Source: Lachnospiraceae bacterium (GTDB lineage: Bacteria > Bacillota_A > Clostridia > Lachnospirales > Lachnospiraceae). Taken from it: a stretch of DNA of 11,385 nucleotides. The notes below the pieces were generated by a model, which saw only the letters and a program-made list of their open reading frames with translations, did not search any database and had not been told where the DNA came from. Of the stretch, positions 6,407 through 11,385 are shown one piece after another (position 1 is the first letter of the stretch; every line of letters begins with the position of its first letter). Made by a program: the position numbers and the translations under genes. Where the stretch lies: positions 1 through 11,385 of the forward strand of contig JAGOGN010000037.1 of NCBI GenBank assembly GCA_017996675.1, in the 5' to 3' direction.

Positions 6407-6462
6407 GGACGCATGGGAAAGAAACCAGTTTAAGGACTGGACTTTCTCATGCGTCCTTTTTT
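6407..6462 (+). terminator. Strong intrinsic terminator
   Basis: Arms GGACGCATGGGAAAG (6407-6421) and CTTTCTCATGCGTCC (6442-6456) pair over 15 positions with one G-T wobble. An inner stem CCAGT/ACTGG (6425-6429, 6436-6440) is followed by six T (6457-6462). It ends the polymerase-operon side and separates it from the HTH/687-residue cassette. Confidence 0.93.
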
Positions 6463-6496
6463 GTTGCAAAAAATTTCATAGTAGTAGGAGTAATTT

Positions 6497-6545
6497 TCCA
6501 TCCTTAAACGTTTATCGAGCCAAACAAACGAAAGGATGGATTTTT
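6497..6545 (+). promoter_or_regulatory. Leader hairpin covering the SD of the HTH gene; possible attenuator
   Basis: TCCATCCTT (6497-6505) pairs perfectly with AAGGATGGA (6532-6540), which contains the AAAGGA ribosome binding site of the following gene. TTTTT follows at 6541-6545. The same structure could therefore act as an intrinsic terminator or block ribosome entry. Either way it would lower expression of the HTH gene and possibly of the 687-residue protein behind it. Confidence 0.55.
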
Positions 6546-6547
6546 AT

Positions 6548-6868
6548 ATGGAAAGAGAAGTTAAATTATTTACAGAAGACACTATGAAAGATATGGGAAA
6601 AAGAATACAAGATGCAAGAAAAAATAAAGGGTTTAAAGCAATAGATTTTGCCGATATAATAGGTATAGGTAAAGATCAATTATCAAGAATTGAAAATGGT
6701 AGAGTTGTTTGTAAATTGGAATATATATATGTTATTGCTCAGTACTTGGAAATATCAACTGACTATTTATTATATGGAAAAGAAAAATATAAAGTAAGCG
6801 ATGAATTGATTGCGACAAGAAATATTGAAAAAAAGTTGCAAATAATACGTTTGTTAAATGAACTGTAG
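6548..6868 (+). CDS. Small XRE-family regulator of the cargo cassette
   Basis: The start at 6548 is preferred over the ATG at 6536: AAAGGA (6531-6536) lies 11 bases before it, whereas the earlier ATG overlaps that site. The resulting N-terminus also aligns with the paralogue at 9478. The 106-residue protein has an HTH of about 60 residues (MGKRIQDARKNKGFKAIDFA, then IGKDQLSRIENG and STDYLLYG) and a short helical C-terminus. Its paralogue at 9478-9819 shares the DQ/EQ-x2-RIExG-V and DYxLYG positions. It lies 9 bases upstream of the 687-residue gene and is almost certainly co-transcribed with it. The inferred role is autoregulation of the pair. Base composition is AT-rich, like the downstream gene and unlike the polymerase operon. 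Confidence 0.87.
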   Translation: MEREVKLFTEDTMKDMGKRIQDARKNKGFKAIDFADIIGIGKDQLSRIENGRVVCKLEYIYVIAQYLEISTDYLLYGKEKYKVSDELIATRNIEKKLQIIRLLNEL

Positions 6869-6877
6869 AGGTGAAGT

Positions 6878-8941
6878 ATGGGAATAATTTTTGTTAATCT
6901 TAAGGCTATGGAAAACAGAGATAATTTAAATGTAAAACCACAGGGGGATACTGAACTTGAAAAAGCACAATATGTATATGAATATATAAAGAAAGCTAAT
7001 GACATAGTCTTTGATGGTGTTATAGTGACGGAATATGGCGCAATAATTAAGTTGATACATGAGACGTATAAGTATGAGAGTAGAACAACGGAGGAATACT
7101 GGCAAGATAAGATATCCAAGGACACAATGGTTTATATGATGTTTGAAAATATTGTATTGTCATTTGATTATTTTTTGTACCAGGAAAAAAAGGTATCTGA
7201 TTTCTATAAATGCCGGACGTATACAGAAGTAAAATTCAACTTTATTTTTAGAACTGATATTAAAGAAGTGAAAAAAATTGACATTATCAAAGATGTGCTT
7301 GAATTAGAAAAATTAGATGGAATATCAATATATGATGGTGGAAAAAAACAAGCTGATAAAGATGAAATTACTCAAGAACGCAATAAAATGAAAAAAATAT
7401 TGTTTACAGATAAGGCTGGTGTGGCAAAAAAACTTGAACAATATTTAGGAATTAAAGAAGATAAAATCAGTAAAGAGAATCGCATTGATTACTATAAGAT
7501 GGTTTTTTTGCTGTATTACTTGGATAAACACGGAATAGAATATGGAAATAAACAATTTCAGAGGATAAAAATTCTAGATAGTATTACCAAACCAAGACTT
7601 CAGCTTGTTGCTAATTTTCTTGAACATACAAATATACCAGAACCGGCTGAGGAACTTGAATTACTAAAGAATGAAATTGTCAAGCATTTATCTTTGAACC
7701 AGATAAATAGGATAAATAGAATCTATGTTCAATTGATATATTGCTATGAGACAACATTCCAGTATATAGGTAAGCTTTTAGATGTTCCTATAAATGTGTT
7801 TATTGAGGAAAGAGAATTAACAGATATAGAAAATCGTGTTGATAAATGCATGGAAGCAATAAAAAATGTTCAGGAATATGAACAAAAACATACATATGAG
7901 GATTCTGTGTGGGAGATAGGGTATTTGAAGTATAAGGCATTTATACGTAGATGTGAAAGAGAGGATTCATATAAGAGTCTAAAATATGCTTATGATTTAG
8001 GAAAGCCCGTAGGAAAGATGCTATTCGAACAAACAGCTGATCCAAAGATTCGCTTTTATGAAGTGCCTAAAACAGGTTTGGCAGATTTTATAAAAAGAGA
8101 AAGTGAATGGTTTGCGGAGTCAATATCAGGGAAATGTACAAAGAGGTGGGTACAAAATCATACGGAAGATATAGTGAAATTGTGTTCTATTATGGAACGC
8201 TTTTTTCGAAGAACAGTTTTTGATGGTTTTCCTTTAACAATGGTAATTGCATCTGCCCAAGCGTTATATGAGGCAAAAACAAAGAAACTTGTATATGAAA
8301 ACAACTACAAGGGATATTATGGAAATAAAGCTAAATCGTTATATGCTTCATTAAAAAATATAGATGTGAATGAAAATACAGATGCATTTGATTATGCGTG
8401 GACTGCTTTAATAAAAAGATGGTGCAACTATAATGAAATTAAATATGGTTTATATGAGCATTCCGTTCGAATAGATCTTAAATTTACGGAGCTGATTCGT
8501 AAAGTAGTGGAATTAGATTCAGTAAATAATATTGATATTTTTGTGGAGGGAATGTTTGCAGAATTAGGTTTACCACAGGAATACAGAATGACTGGAATAA
8601 AACAGAAGGTACAGCAAGAGATACAGGAATTAAGTGGGTATGAGTTGATTATTGAGGATATGCGAATACTAAGGGAATTTGAACATGAGAATTTTATAGA
8701 ATATTTTTGTCACGAATTGACTGAAATAATACAATTTAACGAATATCAATACGATGAGAATATTTTTCAATTTCATTATAACATGAGATATATGGCTGTT
8801 AAGTTCGAACAGAACAAAGAGGAAGGAAAAATACGATTACTAGAGATGAAATATCTGCAATTAGGGAATCAGTATAATATGTTTCAAAGAGCAATCGAAC
8901 TAAAATTGCCTTGGTTTACAGAAGATTTCACAGATTTTTAG
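6878..8941 (+). CDS. Unrecognised 687-residue, mostly helical protein
   Basis: I do not recognise this family. GAGGTGAAG just before the ATG at 6878 supports the start; a second ATG at 6908 has a weaker site. The protein is cytoplasmic in appearance, without signal peptide or membrane segments. It is rich in Glu, Lys, Tyr and Ile and probably mainly alpha-helical. A charged segment lies at about 152-205 and long amphipathic stretches at 205-345. The C-terminal half has aromatic-rich blocks (WFAESISGK near 411-419, FDYAWTALIKRW near 504-515, YFCHEL near 609-614). No Walker, HD, nuclease or methyltransferase signature is clear. The gene is more AT-rich than the polymerase operon, sits alone behind an HTH gene and is bordered by two terminators. 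This layout fits an independently acquired cassette. A defence or toxin-like role is possible but only inferred from context. Confidence 0.85.
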   Translation: MGIIFVNLKAMENRDNLNVKPQGDTELEKAQYVYEYIKKANDIVFDGVIVTEYGAIIKLIHETYKYESRTTEEYWQDKISKDTMVYMMFENIVLSFDYFLYQEKKVSDFYKCRTYTEVKFNFIFRTDIKEVKKIDIIKDVLELEKLDGISIYDGGKKQADKDEITQERNKMKKILFTDKAGVAKKLEQYLGIKEDKISKENRIDYYKMVFLLYYLDKHGIEYGNKQFQRIKILDSITKPRLQLVANFLEHTNIPEPAEELELLKNEIVKHLSLNQINRINRIYVQLIYCYETTFQYIGKLLDVPINVFIEERELTDIENRVDKCMEAIKNVQEYEQKHTYEDSVWEIGYLKYKAFIRRCEREDSYKSLKYAYDLGKPVGKMLFEQTADPKIRFYEVPKTGLADFIKRESEWFAESISGKCTKRWVQNHTEDIVKLCSIMERFFRRTVFDGFPLTMVIASAQALYEAKTKKLVYENNYKGYYGNKAKSLYASLKNIDVNENTDAFDYAWTALIKRWCNYNEIKYGLYEHSVRIDLKFTELIRKVVELDSVNNIDIFVEGMFAELGLPQEYRMTGIKQKVQQEIQELSGYELIIEDMRILREFEHENFIEYFCHELTEIIQFNEYQYDENIFQFHYNMRYMAVKFEQNKEEGKIRLLEMKYLQLGNQYNMFQRAIELKLPWFTEDFTDF

Positions 8942-8943
8942 CA

Positions 8944-8972
8944 TTGATGTATAAGATATAAAGTGTTATAAT
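8944..8972 (+). promoter_or_regulatory. Promoter of the putative noncoding RNA
   Basis: TTGATG (8944-8949) and TATAAT (8967-8972) are 17 bases apart, starting 3 bases after the 687-residue gene's stop. Transcription would start near 8979. No gene with a ribosome binding site follows until 9306, beyond the terminator, so the product should be noncoding. Confidence 0.75.
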
Positions 8973-8978
8973 GATTTG

Positions 8979-9232
8979 GACTGAAAGGAATTGTCGGCTT
9001 GGGGCGTACAAGTACTTTCAACACATAATTTACAAGCGGGTGGCTACGTACCCTAGAAATATAGAGAATCCATGGTAAGAAGCGCCATTGGGTCAGCAGA
9101 CAGTGATTTGAAATGTGCTGGACAGCAGGGATTGTTAGGGTGAGAGACCTGGCATATCTGACAGGAATAATTACATAGGAAAAGTATGCAATATAGCAGT
9201 TAACTATTAATTTAGTTAGCTGCTTTTTTTTA
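8979..9232 (+). ncRNA. Putative free-standing structured RNA of about 250 nt
   Basis: The segment has its own near-consensus promoter and a strong terminator but no reading frame with a start and ribosome binding site. Several local stems are possible. GGGcGTAC (9002-9009) can pair with GTACCC (9048-9053). CCATGG (9070-9075) can pair with CCATTGG (9085-9091) with one bulge, and CAGCA (9094-9098) with TGCTG (9116-9120). It is visibly richer in G than the AT-rich gene before it, as expected for structured RNA. I cannot match it to a named class from memory (not tmRNA, RNase P or a known riboswitch that I recognise). It may regulate the neighbouring genes in trans or belong to the mobile element. 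Confidence 0.6.
9196..9232 (+). terminator. Intrinsic terminator of the putative RNA
   Basis: AGCAGTTAACTA (9196-9207) pairs with TAGTTAGCTGCT (9214-9225) over 12 positions with one T-G wobble, followed by a T-run to 9232. Confidence 0.92.
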
Positions 9233-9251
9233 CCCAATTTTATGATTTTTC

Positions 9252-9340
9252 ACGCCCTCGAATGAAGTGTTTAGAAATGATACCTTATATTCAGGAGGTG
9301 ATAGTATGGCTTCATTTATTGATGAGGACGCCCTCGAATG
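9252..9340 (+). repeat. 13-base direct repeat, 76 bases apart
   Basis: ACGCCCTCGAATG occurs at 9252-9264 and again at 9328-9340. The second copy lies inside the 45-residue gene, where it encodes part of DALEC. The first is in its leader. It may be a small duplication that copied the start of the gene into its upstream region, or chance. Confidence 0.6.
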
Positions 9341-9443
9341 TGAATGCTGTGGACACATTGGCATGTGGCTCAACGGAGATTTTGATGTTGAGTGTCCAGC
9401 CTGTGGTGCAGAATACTCGCTAATCGACGAAGACGAAGAGTAA
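9306..9443 (+). CDS. 45-residue acidic zinc-ribbon protein
   Basis: AGGAGG (9293-9298) lies 7 bases before the ATG, an ideal site for so short a gene. The product has ECCG-type cysteines at residues 12, 14 and 15 and CPACG at 30-34, a classic two-knuckle zinc-ribbon pattern. Its start and end are acidic (IDEDALE; IDEDEE). Proteins of this kind are common in phage and conjugative-element gene clusters and may bind nucleic acid or protein. It lies just after the noncoding-RNA terminator and 34 bases before the XRE gene at 9478, so it probably opens the plus-strand cluster that follows. The specific role is unknown. Confidence 0.8.
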   Translation: MASFIDEDALECECCGHIGMWLNGDFDVECPACGAEYSLIDEDEE

Positions 9444-9477
9444 ACAGTAAAGAAATAGTAAAGAAGGAGGTGTTTTA

Positions 9478-9819
9478 ATGCTTCAAGAGAAGCTGTTAAG
9501 AGCTATTGACGATAATCAAACATTAGAAATTGCACAACGCATAACAGCTTCTCGTGAAGCTGCACAGATTTCTTCGCAGGAGATGGCGGACTTCGTGGGT
9601 CTTAGCTATGAGCAATACAGAAGAATAGAACGTGGAGTAGTGCTTGTAAAAACAGAGCATATAAATGCAATTGTACAAGCATTGGGTGTAACGGCTGATT
9701 ACATTTTATATGGAGATACAAGCCAAATGAAGCATGATAGCATTTCTGAAATACTAAATGGATTAAGTAAGGAAGAATTAGAGCGTGCAGAGAGAATTCT
9801 TATTGCCGCTTTCAAATAA
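9478..9819 (+). CDS. XRE-family regulator
   Basis: The 113-residue protein has an HTH at about 19-79 (SSQEMADFVGLSYEQYRRIE, ending in TADYILYG) after an N-terminal helical extension. A C-terminal tail has ILNGLSKEELERAERILIA. AAGGAGG lies 7 bases before the ATG. It is a clear paralogue of the regulator at 6548-6868: the HTH residues, the N-terminal extension and the LYG end correspond. A related tail (SxLxxLPVEQQ) is seen in the XRE protein at 10592-10942. It likely regulates genes in this cluster; the paired hairpins directly after its stop (9820-9867) could be sites of action or a weak terminator. Confidence 0.9.
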   Translation: MLQEKLLRAIDDNQTLEIAQRITASREAAQISSQEMADFVGLSYEQYRRIERGVVLVKTEHINAIVQALGVTADYILYGDTSQMKHDSISEILNGLSKEELERAERILIAAFK

Positions 9820-9867
9820 ACGACTTCCGAAGTCGTGTTCTGAACAGAAATACGACTTACGCAGTCG
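9820..9867 (+). repeat. Two related hairpins after the XRE gene
   Basis: ACGACTTCCGAAGTCGT (9820-9836) is a near-perfect palindrome beginning directly after the stop codon. A second version, CGACT (9853-9857) with AGTCG (9863-9867), follows. Between them, TGTTCTGAACA (9836-9846) is another palindrome. The pair may be protein-binding sites or RNA hairpins; no U-run follows. Confidence 0.6.
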
Positions 9868-9918
9868 AGATACAAAATCTATTGTGTTTTATGATATATA
9901 TGTGCTCGACGGAGTATA

Positions 9919-9971
9919 CCACTTGAGAGTGGATGCGCAGAAGCTCTCCTAATCAAATTCAGAATAGGAGA
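9919..9971 (+). promoter_or_regulatory. Leader hairpins; second sequesters the SD of the 138-residue gene
   Basis: CCACT (9919-9923) pairs with AGTGG (9928-9932) around a TGAG loop. Then TCTCCTA (9945-9951) pairs perfectly with TAGGAGA (9965-9971), which contains the ribosome binding site for the ATG at 9980. Translation would need opening of this 7-bp stem. No promoter in the 9870-9918 region is convincing. Confidence 0.5.
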
Positions 9972-9979
9972 ATATTACA

Positions 9980-10396
9980 ATGAAACACAAGATTTTAAGA
10001 ATGAAAAATGAACAGCAGGCAGAAGCAAAAGAGACAAGAGTGCCAAAAGGACAGGGTGTCATCTTCATTAAAACCCGCAGGTCAGATGACAAGATTCATG
10101 TACTAGTTACTGAGATGCTTGAGGTAGCAGATGCAACAGGTGTTGAAATGGTTGATATCATCGTAGATGAATTAGCAGGTGGAGATATTGATCGTGAATC
10201 TGTGGACAGGTTAAGCGATTGGATTGAAAACTCAGGCGTTGGTATTATTTTTGTAAAGTCAATCACAGACCTTTCAAATGATGTAGATGATCTGGACAAG
10301 TTCATAGAAAAGGCTATGTACTTTGGCATGATAATTGTGGATTTCACTGAGAAGGCAATCATCGCACCATATTTACCAGAGGGCGATGAAGAATAA
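9980..10396 (+). CDS. Degenerate serine-recombinase-like (resolvase-domain) protein
   Basis: The 138-residue protein follows the fold order of a resolvase catalytic domain. It has a first strand VIFIKTRRSDD (the RxS position may be kept as R33-x-S35), then VDIIVDELAGGDIDRESVDR, and GVGIIFVKSITDLSND where active enzymes have LDRLGRN. It ends with FGMIIVDFTE. The two catalytic arginines of the DRLxR motif are replaced (ITDLSND), and no DNA-binding domain follows. It therefore should not be a working recombinase. It may bind a true recombinase as a partner or regulator, or be a retired copy. AGGAG lies 9 bases upstream of the ATG, inside a hairpin. Its stop overlaps the next gene's start by one base. 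Confidence 0.72.
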   Translation: MKHKILRMKNEQQAEAKETRVPKGQGVIFIKTRRSDDKIHVLVTEMLEVADATGVEMVDIIVDELAGGDIDRESVDRLSDWIENSGVGIIFVKSITDLSNDVDDLDKFIEKAMYFGMIIVDFTEKAIIAPYLPEGDEE

Positions 10397-10602
10397 TGAA
10401 AGAAAAGGTTGTTAGCTGCTGGGGGTATCCCCTGGCACTCAGCCGATGCAATTTTATAAACACCGAGTGGGGAACTATTGTGTATAGCCAGTGTGGTGAT
10501 TTTCTTGGTAAATATGAAACGGAATCGGCAGCTTATGAAGAAGTCAAAGCAATGATTGAAGAAAGAGCGAGGAATGGAGGTCTGATTGGATATGTTGAAT
10601 AA
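10396..10602 (+). CDS. Unknown small protein in the recombinase-like cluster
   Basis: The 68-residue protein starts with an ATG that overlaps the previous stop (TAATG), so its translation is coupled. It has an N-terminal beta-type half (VVSCWGYPLALSRC, then WGTIVYSQCGDFLGKY) and a C-terminal helix (AAYEEVKAMIEERARNGG). Its gene overlaps the start of the XRE gene that follows. I do not recognise the family. The tight position between a recombinase-like gene and a regulator suggests a co-expressed unit. Confidence 0.7.
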   Translation: MKEKVVSCWGYPLALSRCNFINTEWGTIVYSQCGDFLGKYETESAAYEEVKAMIEERARNGGLIGYVE

Positions 10603-10942
10603 ATATGATGGATATACAGTTGGACCGAATCTTCGCCAGCTTAGAAAAGATAAAAAGTTATCCGTGTATCAGGTAAGCGAATTGACAGGATTAAGTAATT
10701 CCAGTATTAACCAGATTGAACAGGGTGGAAGAGGTCTAAGTATGAATGGATTATACCTTTTAATGGATGCTTATCAGTGTGATGCAAATAAACTTCTTAA
10801 TATAGAAGAAACGGATACCAAGATGAATAAAAATGAGGATTCAATAGACAGCAGATTATCGGAACTACCTGTTGAACAACAGAATTATTTAAGACACATA
10901 TTTGAATTTATGATTGAGCAGGCAACAGGGCTTGTATCTTAG
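10592..10942 (+). CDS. XRE-family regulator
   Basis: The 116-residue protein has an HTH at about 11-68 (LRQLRKDKKLSVYQVSELTG with LSNSSINQIEQG). Its C-terminal helix begins SRLSELPVEQQNYLRHIFEF, similar in type to the tail of the XRE protein at 9478. GGAGG (10576-10580) lies 11 bases before the ATG at 10592; a TTG at 10586 is 5 bases away and could be the true start. The gene overlaps the end of the 68-residue gene, and the next recombinase-like gene begins 13 bases after its stop. It may regulate the integration cluster. Confidence 0.88.
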   Translation: MLNKYDGYTVGPNLRQLRKDKKLSVYQVSELTGLSNSSINQIEQGGRGLSMNGLYLLMDAYQCDANKLLNIEETDTKMNKNEDSIDSRLSELPVEQQNYLRHIFEFMIEQATGLVS

Positions 10943-10955
10943 TGGAGGTTATATT

Positions 10956-11342
10956 ATGAGTAGAAGAAAAAAGAAAGAACCTATTATTGAGGTTATCGCA
11001 TACTTATCAACTACTGGACCATTATGGGAAACAAAAAAGCGTGAGAAAAATCAGGAACGCTACATTAGAGAATATGCAAGAGCACACAATGTTAAGATTG
11101 TAGGCATTATGAGAAGAAATGGTCTTGGTCAGGGTGACTGCAATCAGCAGTTTGAGAAGATTGCGCAGCTCATTCGACAGAAGAGAGTGGAAGGAGTCAT
11201 TGTGGCTAATATGATGGCAATTTCCTTAGATATTCCAGATGCTTATTACAAAGTCGGAAAGATTAAGGCAGTAGGTGGTGCGATTATTACAGTGGATGAA
11301 GGTTCGCTGGGGATGAATGTAAAAGACAGGGAGGAAGTATAG
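10956..11342 (+). CDS. Second degenerate serine-recombinase-like protein
   Basis: GGAGG (10944-10948) lies 7 bases before the ATG at 10956; an earlier in-frame ATG lacks a good site. The 128-residue product matches the resolvase catalytic fold. IIEVIAYLSTTG is the first strand, with S18 at the nucleophile position but without the usual Arg two residues before. Then come QERYIREYARAHNVKIVGI, QFEKIAQLIRQKRVEGVIVA and GGAIITVDEG. The DRLxR active-site arginines are replaced in the VANMMAISLDI segment. It lacks a C-terminal DNA-binding region. With the 138-residue protein it forms a pair of inactive-looking recombinase domains around a small gene and a regulator. True recombinase genes may follow beyond the right edge. 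Confidence 0.75.
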   Translation: MSRRKKKEPIIEVIAYLSTTGPLWETKKREKNQERYIREYARAHNVKIVGIMRRNGLGQGDCNQQFEKIAQLIRQKRVEGVIVANMMAISLDIPDAYYKVGKIKAVGGAIITVDEGSLGMNVKDREEV

Positions 11343-11344
11343 TT

Positions 11345-11385
11345 ATGAAGAGTAAAAATTATTATAAAGAGTACAAAAGAGGACA
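11345..11385 (+). CDS. Start of a further gene, cut by the window edge
   Basis: ATG at 11345 follows GGGAGG (11329-11334) by about 10 bases, 2 bases after the previous stop. Thirteen codons are visible and open (MKSKNYYKEYKRG). Lys/Tyr-rich, no family can be named. Its spacing shows that it continues the same operon. Confidence 0.6.
   Translation, partial: MKSKNYYKEYKRG

Noticed and set aside
6405..6587. 60-codon plus-strand open frame across the terminator
   Set aside because: It runs through the strong terminator hairpin and the leader hairpin, lacks a ribosome binding site, and overlaps the XRE start.
7300..8200. RWVQNH (residues 423-428) in the 687-residue protein as a HEPN-type Rx4H RNase motif
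   Set aside because: The motif is short and expected by chance in a protein this long; the usual polar residue after Arg and a helical HEPN context are not evident.
8938..9237. 99-codon minus-strand open frame
   Set aside because: It lies exactly over the putative RNA unit, has no ribosome binding site, and an unconvincing composition; the plus-strand promoter and terminator explain the segment better.
1..11385. CRISPR array, tRNA or rRNA genes
   Set aside because: No regularly spaced direct repeats and no tRNA- or rRNA-like sequences were seen on either strand by eye.

Overview
The window looks like accessory DNA from a low-GC Gram-positive anaerobe, most likely a gut member of the Clostridia (Lachnospiraceae-like). 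This is inferred from AT-rich coding with strong AGGAGG-type ribosome binding sites, near-consensus sigma-A promoters, the gene families present, and dense small genes of mobile-element type. No housekeeping gene, rRNA or tRNA is visible.

Layout. (1) 1-836 is the right part of an IS21-family insertion sequence: the last codons of istA, then a complete istB ATPase. After it comes a short coding-like remnant (about 903-983) and a terminator (1072-1119). (2) 1196-2755 encodes a protein with two N-terminal HTH-like segments and a pRiA4b ORF-3-like domain, behind a perfect TTGACA-N17-TATAAT promoter. (3) 2859-6274 is a damage-response-like module. An ImmA/IrrE metalloprotease gene and an XRE repressor gene lie on the minus strand. 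Divergent from them are a Y-family DNA polymerase, a 73-residue LexA DNA-binding domain without its peptidase, a small protein resembling domains that accompany such polymerases, a broken open frame and a small Cys protein. The divergent promoters overlap at a shared -35 palindrome flanked by a perfect 10-bp inverted repeat. (4) 6407-8941 is a cargo-like block: a strong terminator, a hairpin that covers a ribosome binding site, a small XRE regulator and an AT-rich gene for a 687-residue protein I cannot assign. (5) About 8979-9232 looks like a free-standing structured noncoding RNA with its own promoter and terminator. (6) 9306-11385 is a plus-strand cluster of small genes: a 45-residue zinc ribbon, two XRE regulators, an unknown 68-residue protein, and two small proteins that look like serine-recombinase catalytic domains with lost active-site arginines. 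A further gene starts at the right edge.

How it may work together (inference). The ImmA/XRE pair probably acts as a protease-controlled switch, as in ICEBs1 ImmA/ImmR, but here directly controls an error-prone polymerase operon. The unassigned 687-residue protein with its HTH partner has the layout of an accessory (possibly defence) cassette. The recombinase-like proteins and XRE regulators suggest that the right end lies near the integration/regulation module of an integrative element.
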